From Apium graveolens (lineage: Eukaryota > Streptophyta > Magnoliopsida > Apiales > Apiaceae), in the NCBI RefSeq assembly GCF_009905375.1, contig NC_133652.1, positions 117,658,971 through 117,722,970 of the forward strand: 64,000 nucleotides of DNA, read 5' to 3'. The translations under genes were made by a program, and so were the position numbers. Of the stretch, positions 54,338 through 64,000 are shown piece by piece (the first letter of the stretch is position 1; each line of letters starts with the position of its first letter). Under the pieces are notes generated by a model. That model saw nothing but the letters and a program-made list of their open reading frames with translations. It was not told the DNA's origin and searched no databases.

Positions 54338-57300
54338 TTAAGAGTAATTAAGCATACCTAGCTCACTTACCAATCTTGTGAATGTTGATTCATCAAGTGG
54401 CTTGGTAAATATGTCAGCAATTTGTTGTTCACTTGGAACAAAATGTAGTTCCACTGTACCATTCATGACATGCTCCCTAATGAAGTGGTACTTGATATCG
54501 ATGTGCTTGGTCCTTGAGTGCTGTACAGGATTCTCTGTTATGGCTATGGCACTTGTGTTGTCACAAAAGATAGGTATTCTATCAACATGAAGTCCATAAT
54601 CAAGGAGTTGATTCCTCATCCATAACATTTGAGAACAGCAACTTCCAGCAGCAATGTATTCAGCCTCAGCTGTAGAAGTAGAGACTGAATTTTGCTTTTT
54701 GCTAAACCATGATACAAGCTTGTTTCCCAGGAATTGGCAGGAGCCTGTTGTACTTTTCCTGTCTATTTTGCAACCTGCATAGTCTGCATCTGAATAACCA
54801 ATTAGATCAAAGCCAGATTCTCTAGGATACCAAATTCCTAAATTTGGTGTACCCTTGAGATATCTGAAAATTCTCTTGATAGCAATTAAGTGAGACTCCC
54901 TAGGATCAGCTTGAAATCTAGCACACAGACATGTAGCAAACATTATATCTGGTCTGCTAGCAGTTAAATATAAAAGTGAACCAACCATGCCTCTATAACT
55001 TGTAATGTCCACAGACCTTTCAGTCTTATTTAATTCAAGTTTGGTGGCAGTGGCCATGGGAGTTTTTGCAGATGAGCATTCCATTAAGTCAAACTTCTTT
55101 AAAAGATCATAAATATATTTAGTTTGACTAATGAAAATTCCATCACTAACTTGTTTAACTTGTAAACCAAGAAAATAGGTTAGTTCTCCCATTAGGCTCA
55201 TTTCATATTTACTTTGCATTAGCTTAGCAAACTTTTTGCAAAGTTTATCATCTATAGAGCCAAATATTATGTCATCTACATAAATTTGAACAAGTATACT
55301 AGAGCCATTAACATCCCTAAAGAAGAGAGTTTTATCAACAGTACCTCTAGTGAAGTGATTCTCCAAAAGAAATTTTGATAAGGTTTCATACCAGGCTCTA
55401 GGTGCTTGCTTCAGTCCATAGAGTGCTTTCAACAGATAATACACATAGTCTGGAAAATTTGGATCTTCAAATCCTGGAGGTTGACTTACATAGACTTCTT
55501 CCTCTAATTTCCCATTTAGAAATGCACTCTTGACATCCATTTGATAGACTTTGAAATTGGCATGGGCTGCATGGGCTAGAAATATTCTGATGGCTTCAAG
55601 TCTTGCAACAGGAGCATATGTTTCATCAAAATCTATTCCCTCTTGCTGAGAATAGCCTTTAGCAACCAGTCTGGCTTTATTCTTTATGATAATGCCATTT
55701 TCATCCATCTTGTTTCTGAATACCCACTTTGTGTCAATAGGACTCTTGTTCTTTGGTTTGGGTACCAGCTTCCAAACTTGGTTTCTCTCAAATTGGTTTA
55801 GCTCTTCCTGCATAGCTAATATCCAATCTGGATCCAATAGAGCTTCTTCCACTTTCTTAGGTTCCTCCTGAGATAGAAAACTACTGTACAGACATTCATC
55901 TTGAGTAGCTCTTCTTGTTTGCACTTTAGATGATGCATCACCAGTGATCAGTTCAAAGGGATGATTCTTGGTCCATTTCCTTTGTGGTGGAAGATGTGCT
56001 CTAGATGAGGTGGCCTCAGTATTGTCATGATGTGAGACAGAGTGTTGACTAGTTGAAACTCCCCCTGAGTTGTTGGTCCTTTGCAGGGAACTTGGAGTTC
56101 TATCAACTGATGATGTAAATCGATTATCTGTTGATGAACTATGATCAACGGATGCTTCATTTTGTACTTCAACGGATGGTGCACTATGTCTTTCAACGGA
56201 TACTGCATTGCTTCTATCAATGGATGCAGTATTTTGTGCATTATCCAGGGGCATGTTTTGAATCCCTTTTGAAGTGTCATCTCCATCAGTCTCCTCTTCA
56301 CTATCATCACAATATATCTCAATATTGTCAAATTTGAGTCTCTCATTATGTCCCTCATCTGTTAGTCCATCAATCTTTTTATCATCAAACACAACATGCA
56401 CAGATTCCATAACAGTGTTGGTTCTTAGATTGTAGACCCTATAAGATTTTCCAGCTGAATAACCAACAAATATTCCTTCATCAGCCTTTGCATCAAACTT
56501 CCCTTTATGGTCAGATTGATTCCTCAGTATAAAGCATTTACATCCAAAGACATGAAGAAAGTTTAGAGTTGGTTTTCTTCTCTTGAACAACTGATAGGGA
56601 GTCATGCCTTTAGCTTGATTGATCAAAGAAATATTCTGAGTGAAGCAGGCACAATTAACAGCTTCAGCCCAGAAATATGTTGGTAACTTTGATTCTTCAA
56701 GCATTGTTCTGGCAGCTTCAATTAAAGATCTGTTCTTTCTTTCAACAACCCCATTTTGCTGAGGTGTTCTTGGAGCTGAGAACTCATGCATGATTCCATT
56801 TTCTTCACAGAACAGCCTTAATGTCAAATTCTTGAACTCAGTTCCATTGTCACTCCTGATATTTCTAACCTTCAAGTCAGGATGATTGTTGACTTGCCTG
56901 ATGTGATTGATAATGATTTCACTTGCTTCATCCTTTGATCCAAGAAAACAGACCCATGAGAACTTAGAGAAATCATCTACAATCACTAAGCAATATCTTT
57001 TTCTTGCTATTGACAATACATTGACTGGTCCAAACAAATCCATATGTAGCAGCTGTAATGGTTCATCAATTGTTGTTTCAAGCTTCTTCTGAAATGATGC
57101 TTTCCTTTGTTTGCCTTTCTGACAAGCATCACACAGACCATCCCTTGAGAATTCAACAAGAGGAATTCCTCTTACTAAGTCCTTTTTGACTAGATCATTC
57201 ATTGTTTTGAAATTCAAATGGGATAGCTTCTTGTGCCATAGCCAACTCTCAACTGAACTTGCTTTGCTGAAGAGACAAGTAATAGATTCTGCATCTGTAG

Positions 57301-57658
57301 AGTTGAAGTCAGCTAAGTACACATTTCCTTTTCTAACTCCAGTTAGAACCACTTTGTTGTCTTCCTTACTAGTGACAACACAGGCTTCAGAATTGAAGGA
57401 AACTGTATTCCCTCTATCACATAGTTGACTGATACTCAGTAAGTTGTGCTTGAGACCATCAACTAATGCAACTTCTTCAATGATGACATTCCTTGTTGAA
57501 ATCAAGCCATATCCCATAGTAAACCCTTTGCTGTCATCTCCAAAGGTTATGCTGGGGCCAGCTCTCTCTTTAAACTCTGTGAGCAGGGAGAAATCTCCAG
57601 TCATGTGTCTTGAACAGCCACTGTCCAAGTACCATAGATTTCTTCTATTTTCCTGCAC
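54338..57658 (-). CDS. element D pol: protease, integrase, reverse transcriptase, RNase H
   Basis: This is an uninterrupted frame of about 1106 residues. Protease [10 protein letters not shown] at 10-19. Integrase zinc region [10 protein letters not shown] (141-150) with CDACQ (176-180). Catalytic residues D207, D270 (RSDNGTEF) and E306 (GVVERKN). A Ser/Thr-rich linker at 440-560 carries motif copies. RT has [11 protein letters not shown] (706 onward) and YVDD (793-796). RNase H has [15 protein letters not shown] (955-969) and AEAEY (997-1001). It ends LGMLNYS. All catalytic motifs look complete, so this polyprotein could be active. There is no ATG at its start: the first sense codon of the frame is near 57658, in +1 frame relative to gag and 14 bases past the gag stop, so expression needs frameshifting, splicing or an error correction. 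Confidence 0.92.
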   Translation of the reverse strand: MQENRRNLWYLDSGCSRHMTGDFSLLTEFKERAGPSITFGDDSKGFTMGYGLISTRNVIIEEVALVDGLKHNLLSISQLCDRGNTVSFNSEACVVTSKEDNKVVLTGVRKGNVYLADFNSTDAESITCLFSKASSVESWLWHKKLSHLNFKTMNDLVKKDLVRGIPLVEFSRDGLCDACQKGKQRKASFQKKLETTIDEPLQLLHMDLFGPVNVLSIARKRYCLVIVDDFSKFSWVCFLGSKDEASEIIINHIRQVNNHPDLKVRNIRSDNGTEFKNLTLRLFCEENGIMHEFSAPRTPQQNGVVERKNRSLIEAARTMLEESKLPTYFWAEAVNCACFTQNISLINQAKGMTPYQLFKRRKPTLNFLHVFGCKCFILRNQSDHKGKFDAKADEGIFVGYSAGKSYRVYNLRTNTVMESVHVVFDDKKIDGLTDEGHNERLKFDNIEIYCDDSEEETDGDDTSKGIQNMPLDNAQNTASIDRSNAVSVERHSAPSVEVQNEASVDHSSSTDNRFTSSVDRTPSSLQRTNNSGGVSTSQHSVSHHDNTEATSSRAHLPPQRKWTKNHPFELITGDASSKVQTRRATQDECLYSSFLSQEEPKKVEEALLDPDWILAMQEELNQFERNQVWKLVPKPKNKSPIDTKWVFRNKMDENGIIIKNKARLVAKGYSQQEGIDFDETYAPVARLEAIRIFLAHAAHANFKVYQMDVKSAFLNGKLEEEVYVSQPPGFEDPNFPDYVYYLLKALYGLKQAPRAWYETLSKFLLENHFTRGTVDKTLFFRDVNGSSILVQIYVDDIIFGSIDDKLCKKFAKLMQSKYEMSLMGELTYFLGLQVKQVSDGIFISQTKYIYDLLKKFDLMECSSAKTPMATATKLELNKTERSVDITSYRGMVGSLLYLTASRPDIMFATCLCARFQADPRESHLIAIKRIFRYLKGTPNLGIWYPRESGFDLIGYSDADYAGCKIDRKSTTGSCQFLGNKLVSWFSKKQNSVSTSTAEAEYIAAGSCCSQMLWMRNQLLDYGLHVDRIPIFCDNTSAIAITENPVQHSRTKHIDIKYHFIREHVMNGTVELHFVPSEQQIADIFTKPLDESTFTRLVSELGMLNYS
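56145..56201. repeat. TCAACGGAT motif copies in the integrase-RT linker of element D
   Basis: Three perfect copies lie within 57 bp, with decayed variants on both sides (TCAACTGAT, TCAATGGAT, ATCTGTTGA). On the coding strand they are read in the frame TCC-GTT-GA (Ser-Val-Asp or Ser-Val-Glu), a different frame from the copies in gag and ORF2. Confidence 0.85.
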
Positions 57659-57671
57659 ACCACAAAATCAA

Positions 57672-60086
57672 TCAATTTGATTTTGGTACCCAAGTTTCCT
57701 TGGGTCCATTCTTGTTAGCCTTTCTCCTAGACTTCATTCCTCCTGCATCTTTAGACTTAGGTGAGTTTGAGTCAACCTTGGTCTTAGATGTGGTTGGTTG
57801 AGGTGTAGGGTTAGTCACAACATTATCCATCACATTTATAGAATTATTAGGCATGGATTGTGCATACATGTTATTCCACATTGGCATATTGTATGGCATT
57901 TGAGGCATACTGAATGCAGCAAGATAAGGATTGTTAAAATATGGCATGTTTGCAAAATGTGCATAAGGATTTTGTTGAGACATAACAGGCATAGCATGTA
58001 GAGGTGATACAGACATGTTAGGCATGGAAGAGGGTACAGTTATGGGAGATTTCTTAATAGATTTACAGTTAGCAGATAGATGATTAACACTACTACAATG
58101 CACACAGCTTTTTCTAGGAGCATACTTGTCAGGTGTGTAATTGTTATGTTTGTTAACTCCTACCTTCCCATTTCTGTTGGATTTCCTTTTGGATTCCTTT
58201 TTATCCTCAACCATCTTGAGCCTATTGTTTAACTGTTCTAAGGTCATGTGCCCTACATTCACCTTTCTGACATCTTTGGATGTGCTTGCTCCTTCTTTGA
58301 CAAAGTTCTTTGAAGTTGAACCAAACTTTTTGTTGAGTTTCTTTAGATTTTCTCTTTTAGAAACATCTGCCTGTTTTAATTGAGGAACCTTCAACGGATG
58401 TTCCTTTTCTTCCTTCAACGGATAACTTTCATCATCCGTTGATTCCACATCCGTTGACAGTCCATCAATTAATTCCAGTTTCTTTTTATTTTTATCCCAG
58501 GCAGTTTTACAGAATGATTCAATTCCTTGGACTTTGGCAATTTGAGCACTTACATCCCTAGATGTTTTCCAGGCTTTAATCACCTCTTGCTCTTTCTCTA
58601 ATTGATTGGAAAGTATTTCTACTTTCTTAACAGATTCAGCTAGTTCATTTTCAACAGATATACAATGCAATTTGGTTTTCTCTAGGTCAATCAACTTATT
58701 TTCTAACACAGTATTTCTATTACTTAAAAACAGATTGTTCTCTTTGATCCTACTATTTTCTTTAGCAAGAGATTTAAGAGACACACGCAAATGATACAAT
58801 TCAGTAGACATGTCATTGAAAGCATCATTGCACTCTTCTTTAGTAAGCTGTGTTAAATCAGTAGTGATTACCTGATTGCTTGATGAACTAACTTCGTTTT
58901 CTTCAGAATCAGCCATGAGAGCAAGGTTGACATAATCCACATCTTCATCCTCTTCATCTCCATCAGCTGCCCAGTCCTTTTCTTGAGTAATGAAAGCCCT
59001 TTCCTTCTGTTTGAGTAGATCAAAATATTTCTTTTTGTAATCTACTTGTTCAAATTTCTTCTTTTCAGAGGTTGGCTTTCTGCACTCACTTGCAAAGTGT
59101 CCACTTATACCACAGTTAAAACACTTGAACTTGGATTTGTCCACCATGTTCTTATAGGGTTTAGTGGCTCTAGTGTTTTTCCTGAACTTCATCTTTGCAA
59201 ATCTCCTGGACAGAAATGCAAGATGCTCATCAATACCATCAGAGTCATCTTGACTGGAGTTGTCTTCATTTTCAGCAACTTGCTCTTTACCCTTGTCTGA
59301 TTCTGGATTTCTTACACCATCTTTGGAGCTTGATGTAGATCTCACAGTTTCTTTTCTGCATTCTTTCTCATTTTCAGCTACCAATGCAACTGAACCTCCT
59401 TTCTTTCTCCCCCTCTCCAATACCTCATCCTGTTCCAACTCTAGTTCATAAGTCTTCAAGATTCCATATAATCTTTCAAGAGTAAAGTCCTTATAATCCT
59501 GAGAGTTTCTTAAGGAAACAGTCATGGGTTTCCATTCCTTTGGTAAGGATCTCAAAAATTTAAGATTTGAATCCTTCACCTGGTACACTCTACCATACAG
59601 CTTCAGTCCATTCAACAGCTTTTGGAATCTATTAAATGTGTCATTTAAAGATTCATTCTCTTCAAAATGAAAGTACTCATACTGTTGAATAAGAAGCTGC
59701 ATTTTGTTCTCTTTTACTTGTTCTGTACCTTCACACAGCAACTGAACTGTGTCCCAAACCTCTTTGGCAGTTGAACAATTTATCACATTATCAAACATAT
59801 CCTTGTCAAGACCATTAAACAAAATGTTCATAGCCTTCTTATCCTTGTGGACTTCTTCTGTGTCTTCCATTGTCCATTCTGCTCTAGGTTTTGGAATGGA
59901 TTGACCAACAGCAATTGTGGCCGTAGCAACTGTGGCTACTTTGTGGGGAATGTGAGGACCATTCTCAATGCAGTTTACATAACCTTCATCTTGGGAGAGT
60001 AGATGAAGGTGCATTTTCACCTTCCAGTGGTGATAACTGTCTTTGTCAAGAACTGGGATCTTTACTCCAATATCATTCTTACTCAT
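57672..60086 (-). CDS. element D gag
   Basis: This is an intact 804-residue Sirevirus gag from ATG 60086, 61 bp after the LTR. The capsid region lies at about 10-235 (KIPVLDKDSYHHWKVKM, VINCSTAKEVWDTV, SLPKEWKPMTVSLRN, LYGILKTYELELEQ). Zinc knuckle 1 CFNCGISGHFASEC is at 322-335. A coiled coil spans about 425-510. Four motif copies encode STD and PLK at 544-566. Zinc knuckle 2 CVHCSSVNHLSANC is at 661-674. A Met/Pro/Asn/Tyr-rich segment spans about 690-750, and a basic tail ends WVPKSN. It would form the virus-like particle and bind element RNA. The second knuckle and long C-terminal extension are typical of Sireviruses. It stops at TGA 57672-57674; pol starts in another frame. Confidence 0.93.
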   Translation of the reverse strand: MSKNDIGVKIPVLDKDSYHHWKVKMHLHLLSQDEGYVNCIENGPHIPHKVATVATATIAVGQSIPKPRAEWTMEDTEEVHKDKKAMNILFNGLDKDMFDNVINCSTAKEVWDTVQLLCEGTEQVKENKMQLLIQQYEYFHFEENESLNDTFNRFQKLLNGLKLYGRVYQVKDSNLKFLRSLPKEWKPMTVSLRNSQDYKDFTLERLYGILKTYELELEQDEVLERGRKKGGSVALVAENEKECRKETVRSTSSSKDGVRNPESDKGKEQVAENEDNSSQDDSDGIDEHLAFLSRRFAKMKFRKNTRATKPYKNMVDKSKFKCFNCGISGHFASECRKPTSEKKKFEQVDYKKKYFDLLKQKERAFITQEKDWAADGDEEDEDVDYVNLALMADSEENEVSSSSNQVITTDLTQLTKEECNDAFNDMSTELYHLRVSLKSLAKENSRIKENNLFLSNRNTVLENKLIDLEKTKLHCISVENELAESVKKVEILSNQLEKEQEVIKAWKTSRDVSAQIAKVQGIESFCKTAWDKNKKKLELIDGLSTDVESTDDESYPLKEEKEHPLKVPQLKQADVSKRENLKKLNKKFGSTSKNFVKEGASTSKDVRKVNVGHMTLEQLNNRLKMVEDKKESKRKSNRNGKVGVNKHNNYTPDKYAPRKSCVHCSSVNHLSANCKSIKKSPITVPSSMPNMSVSPLHAMPVMSQQNPYAHFANMPYFNNPYLAAFSMPQMPYNMPMWNNMYAQSMPNNSINVMDNVVTNPTPQPTTSKTKVDSNSPKSKDAGGMKSRRKANKNGPKETWVPKSN
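58391..58457. repeat. TCAACGGAT/ATCCGTTGA motif copies in element D gag
   Basis: Four perfect copies in 67 bp, two in each orientation, read as Ser-Thr-Asp or Pro-Leu-Lys on the coding strand. Confidence 0.9.
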
Positions 60087-60133
60087 CTTTGTTAGATTCC
60101 AAGATCTTTAAACTCTTTGTGTGTCAAGAGCTT

Positions 60134-60145
60134 GCTCTGATACCA
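60134..60145 (-). other. primer binding site of element D
   Basis: Minus-strand TGGTATCAGAGC lies two bases after the 5' LTR. Confidence 0.9.
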
Positions 60146-60147
60146 AT

Positions 60148-61226
60148 TGTTATTCCTAGAGGACTAATAATGAGATTTACAGAAGGGGGGTTGAATGTAA
60201 ATCTCAAAACTTTTTCAGGTTTTGAGAAGTTTATTAAAGCAGTGTGTTCTAGATGAACAAGTGTATGAATTGCTTTGAGCTAATGCAGACAGATATATAT
60301 TCAAACACAAAATGTAAAGAACACAACAAACTTTAAAAACTTTTCTGGTGGATTTGTTGTTCCACCAGAGATGGTATATTAGAAAATCTGTGTTCAACAA
60401 TGTTGATCACAGCTGCATCCTAGTACAAACTAGATGAATTTTCTCTCAAGATATTTCTTAACAGCTCTGGAAAATCTCTCTCTAATTACTAGCTTCTTCT
60501 TGGTTTATATATTACCAAGTGTACAAGTGAAAAACAATATAAAATTACAATAGTAAAATAAGTTCTTCACTTGCTTCTTTTCCTGTTCACTCCAGTACTT
60601 TGTTGACTATTGCATCTTTGTACTAAAGAAGAACGGCTGCTTTTTCTGTTGATCCTGAAATTCGGCTGCCACATCTCAGTTTTCTCTGTCAACCCATGTG
60701 CCTCTGTCTGTAGGTACAACTACCACTTATCAACGGCTAATTAGCAGAACATCCGTTGAAGCTTTCATCCGTTAATGACTTCATCCGTTGAAGGATGTTA
60801 TCCGTTGAAACTTTCATCCGTTGATGCATTTATCCGTTGATGCTCTCATCCGTTGAAGGATGTTATCCGTTGAAGCTTTAGAGACATCCGTTGAAGCTTA
60901 GCTTCTCATCCGTTGAAGGTCTTTAAGTCATCCGTTGATACCACTTCATTTATACAAAATTACAAGGCATGAAATATTTACAATTGGCCTTCCTATCTGC
61001 ATATCATCTAGTAGTCAACATGACTTATAGTTTCTCTCAACTTCTAAGAATTACATTTTAAATACAGAGACTGAAATATGCTACAATACTAGACTTATTT
61101 CTAAGTAAAGCTACACCATCAACGGATAGCCAAAGTGGTCTTATCCGTTGAGGCTACTGACACTAAATTTCTACTTAAGTATTTTGTTAAACATATCATC
61201 AAACTAATGCACATATATTCCTAACA
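60148..61226 (-). repeat. 5' LTR of element D
   Basis: The repeat is 1079 bp and nearly identical to 47975-49053. The motif array lies at about 60750-60940 and the inverted pair near 61119-61151. The TATA box (minus strand) is near 60506. Confidence 0.95.
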
Positions 61227-61231
61227 TTAAT

Positions 61232-61976
61232 GATATAATAATGTAAACTAAGTAATAAAAATAATAGAATTTATAATAGAAACATCAATAAATTTATATT
61301 AGAAAATAGAACAAAACGTAAGAAAATTTCAATTATTTTTAAATTCGAATAAAATTTATTAATCCAAATTTCTATGTTATAGGAAATGTGATAAAATGAT
61401 TAATGGATGTGAACTGTATTAACAACTTTATATAAGTATATAAATGGCCTAACATATATAACTGTTTTTATAATACTTATACTTATAATATAGCAGGACT
61501 AAACTACCCTCAACCCATGTGATAAATAAAAGAAAGTAAAACAATAGCAACCATTGGATGAAAAAAAATAGATGATGAGAATTAGGTCTCCAAGTCTCCA
61601 ACTAAAATAGGTCTCCACTGAATTTTTCTCATAATTATAATGTTTTCTTTTAATGAGAACTAACACATTTTTACCCCCTCCCCCAAAACCTTTACTATTT
61701 TAGATTTTTTATGATTTTCTTATAAAAATCGGAAGTAAATCCCAACCATAATAAATTTATTTATCAAATTTTGTTTCGTGATAGGTCAATTTAAATATAA
61801 TTATGCGACAAATATAAGTCATTCGCAAAATACTTGTTGGACTAATAATACTTGGTCGCCATATGATTCACATTTCACCTATTTTTTATTATGATCTATC
61901 ACAAAACACGGCTACAACATATTTTTTATTAAATATTTTTTGAAATATACCTGTGCAAAGCACGGCTACAATCTAG
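61232..61976 (+). mobile_element. Helitron 3' end (5' end not located)
   Basis: The sequence ends with a palindrome (CCTGTGC-AAA-GCACGG, 61950-61965) followed by CTACAAT and CTAG, then T, a clear Helitron 3' terminus at 61976. A partial copy of the hairpin's right arm (AACACGGCTACAA) lies about 55 bp earlier. The 5' TC end was not found; element D may interrupt the same Helitron. No coding sequence. The start coordinate is simply the end of the element D TSD. Confidence 0.5.
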
Positions 61977-62510
61977 TTTGATAAAATAGTTGGTGTACAT
62001 GCTAAAAATTTCCTAAATTTGCAGTAATTTCAGTGCAACATAAGTGGACTTTGAACAAAAGTTCCGCATATTACAGCCGATTCCAACGTGTATTGTTGAC
62101 TGAATATTGATTGATACCTTTGTTTTCAACATGATTTCGATGTAAAAAAAATTGTCATGAAACTTTATTTATATTAAACAAGAAAAATGTTAAAATTGAA
62201 AAAAAAAACTTCTCTCCAATATTAGGGTGACATGATTTAATTAAATATTTATTTAAAAAACTAAAAAAAACCTTGCAGATATAAATGTGCTCTGTCAATT
62301 TAAAAAGGACGAGACGAAACAAAACCAAGTAAAACATAAAAAATAAAAATGTGTTCAATAATTGGGTAGTAGAAGGTCTTCCATTTCAACGGGAAATGTG
62401 CGCAATTATTAGTATGAGATCGTGACTATTCAAGTGGTCTTTCCAAGCGGGTCTCTTTAGTAACGTATTTGAGTTAAAATATATTTTTAAAATATATTTA
62501 TATCTATCCA
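61977..62510. other. unassigned AT-rich sequence
   Basis: I see no gene or well-defined element. Confidence 0.4.
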
Positions 62511-63890
62511 TCTATATTATTATATGAAAAACGGTGGTCTTGTCACCATAATTATATTAATATTTAAAATAAAATACTCTCATAAATTGATTATTATTTA
62601 CAATATAATTATATAAATACAAATAAAAGTGTAATATGTCTAATGATTTTGATTTAAATAAAATTATACTATTGATCCAATCATAAATAAAAAAATAAAA
62701 ATAACTTATGTATAATTAGTTAGATTTGCAGACTCAGATTAAAATTAAAAAATAAAGAATGGTAAAAATTGAATACAAATTCGTTTGGTCGATATAATGT
62801 CATGAGGCTAAAACAAAAAAATAAACGAGTTAAAACAAAATAAATTGAAATTAAATACGTTTGGCAGATATAATATCATTAGACTAAAATAAAATTATGC
62901 ATATTATCAATTCGGTCTAAAACATAATAATATTCATTCTGGACTAAAATGAAATTAAATAAAAAAATAAAATATAATTAGCTGGATTTGGTTGACATAA
63001 CGGGTTGAGACTGAAACTAAGATTTGTTATACTAGGCTAAAACAATATAATAAATACTACCTAGCTAAAAATAGTTTATTAAACCGGCCTATAACATAAT
63101 GCGTTGGTCAATATATTATCATCAGAATGAAACAAAATATATTATTTGTTCGGCTTAAAATAAAATTAAAAACAAGCTAAAGGTAATTAGATGGTTGATA
63201 TAACGGGCTTAAGCCAAAAACAAAATAATGTATATTATTGATAACGCTAAAATTAAAATTAAATTCAAACAAAAGGTAATTCTTATATTATTAATATGTA
63301 TTAAAATAAAATTAAAGTCTACATAATTCGTTGTTAGGTACGTTTAGAATTGTGGGATAACTCGGATGCAACCCCAAATATTAAATTAGATTACACCGTA
63401 AAATATTTGGGTTTATATAATTATGGGTTTTTTCAATTTCTATTATATCCAAAACTATTTTAATAAAATAAAAATAGAGATGATTCGTTAGTTAGTATAA
63501 TTGTGTCGCACTAAAATAAGTTAAAAATGCTATTCATCTGGGCTAAAAAAATATAATTAATTCATGACAAATCAAAATTAAAATAAGAAAATAACTATAC
63601 AAGCTAAAAAAATTTGTACTTTTATTCGGGTTAACATAAATTTTTATTATTGATACATAAACTTTTTATCATTGATCCAGGTTTAAACAAACCAAATCAA
63701 AATAAATTTGAATATAATTAGTTAGATTTGTTCGGTATAGAAAAGTAAAGATAATTCGTTTATTATTGGTGTGAGCTTAAATTTATATTTTAATTAAAAA
63801 ATAATTATTTCTTGTAAACACACCTATCAATTTTAACAAAACTAAAATTTTCAATCAGTGATATTTTTTTAAAAATTAAAATTTCTGTGA
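62511..63890 (+). repeat. Helitron-like degenerate repeat region
   Basis: TCTATATTATTATATG at 62511 resembles a plant Helitron 5' end. The following 1.3 kb is built of loosely repeated phrases (GGCTAAAACAAAATAA, GTTGATATAACGGG, AATTCGTTTGG) every 60-120 bp. No 3' hairpin or CTRR end was recognised before the window ends. Non-coding. Confidence 0.35.
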
Positions 63891-64000
63891 CGTCCTCAAC
63901 CCCATGGTCAGGTGTTGATGTCATCAACAATCACCATAACAAACATTATATAATCAATTCCAAGATAGAATATAAATACGACCCCTTTTTTCCAAGATCT
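63886..64000 (+). promoter_or_regulatory. promoter-like sequence at the window end
   Basis: TGTGACGTCCTC (TGACGTC, a bZIP-type site) near 63888, TGATGTCATCA near 63917, and TATAAATA at 63971-63978 occur in an order expected for a plus-strand plant promoter. The transcribed part would lie beyond the window. It could equally be an LTR promoter. Confidence 0.3.

Larger units (their letters stand above)
47975..61226 (-). mobile_element. Sirevirus (Ty1/copia) element D, near-intact
   Basis: The element is 13,252 bp with 1079-bp LTRs at 47975-49053 and 60148-61226 and TSD TTAAT at 47970-47974 and 61227-61231. PBS is at 60134-60145 and PPT at 49054-49063. Reading the minus strand: gag (804 aa), pol (about 1106 aa) and a long accessory gene in two overlapping frames (ORF2, ORF3). 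Only about two LTR differences were noticed by eye, so insertion is recent. The ATCCGTTGA/TCAACGGAT motif occurs about 20 times internally and 12 times per LTR. Confidence 0.95.

Overview
This 64 kb window is nuclear plant DNA, almost certainly a eudicot with a large, repeat-rich genome. The style of the Sirevirus elements is compatible with an asterid such as an Apiaceae, but that is only a guess. No host gene could be identified. Nearly every recognisable feature belongs to a transposable element, and the four main LTR elements have defined LTR ends. Three of them also have matching 5-bp target-site duplications (TSDs), which fix the nesting order.

Layout. (1) 1-2881: the 3' end of a Ty3/gypsy Athila-like element (integrase zinc-finger fragment, long non-coding tail, polypurine tract, 1.45 kb LTR). 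It sits in a partial chromovirus-type LTR (2882-3607) that abuts a decayed LINE RNase H fragment. (2) 4020-5470: a long-inverted-repeat DNA element with a hAT-type MITE nested inside. (3) 5561-6166: a Helitron-like element, followed head-to-tail by a second copy interrupted at 6210. (4) 6211-39338: Sirevirus (Ty1/copia) element A, minus strand, TSD TTTTA. It has lost most of pol and carries a broken accessory gene (ORF2). Inside its gag lie a gypsy solo LTR (36372-37765) and copia element C (15974-36099, minus strand, TSD AGTTC). Inside the RT/RNase H region of C lies Sirevirus element B (18514-30023, plus strand), with an extra partial copy of its own tail in front (17881-18513). (5) 39735-45100: a plant L1-type LINE with several frame breaks. 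(6) 45855-47610: an AT-rich tandem-repeat array with higher-order structure. (7) 47975-61226: Sirevirus element D, minus strand, TSD TTAAT. Its two 1079-bp LTRs are almost identical and it has long open gag, pol and accessory frames, so it is the youngest element here. (8) 61232-64000: AT-rich sequence with a Helitron 3' end, a second Helitron-like repeat region and a promoter-like end.

The most interesting signal is shared by the three unrelated-by-position Sireviruses A, B and D. Each carries a large ORF2 downstream of pol with a common N-terminal domain (an R-K/R-E-W-S-F motif) and no visible signal peptide or membrane segment. Each ORF2 is preceded by its own TATA box and pyrimidine-rich leader. 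Each element is also peppered with its own 9-12 bp motif: ATCCGTTGA in D, ATCAGNACTTA in B, and a TCGAGAAGTC-like motif plus CATCCGTCGAG in A. The motifs cluster upstream of the LTR promoter and upstream of the ORF2 promoter. In D and B they also occur inside coding sequence, and in D they occur in different reading frames and both orientations. This looks like DNA-level selection for an element-specific protein-binding or silencing-related site, formally resembling sequence-specific anti-silencing systems of other plant transposons. That function is inference.
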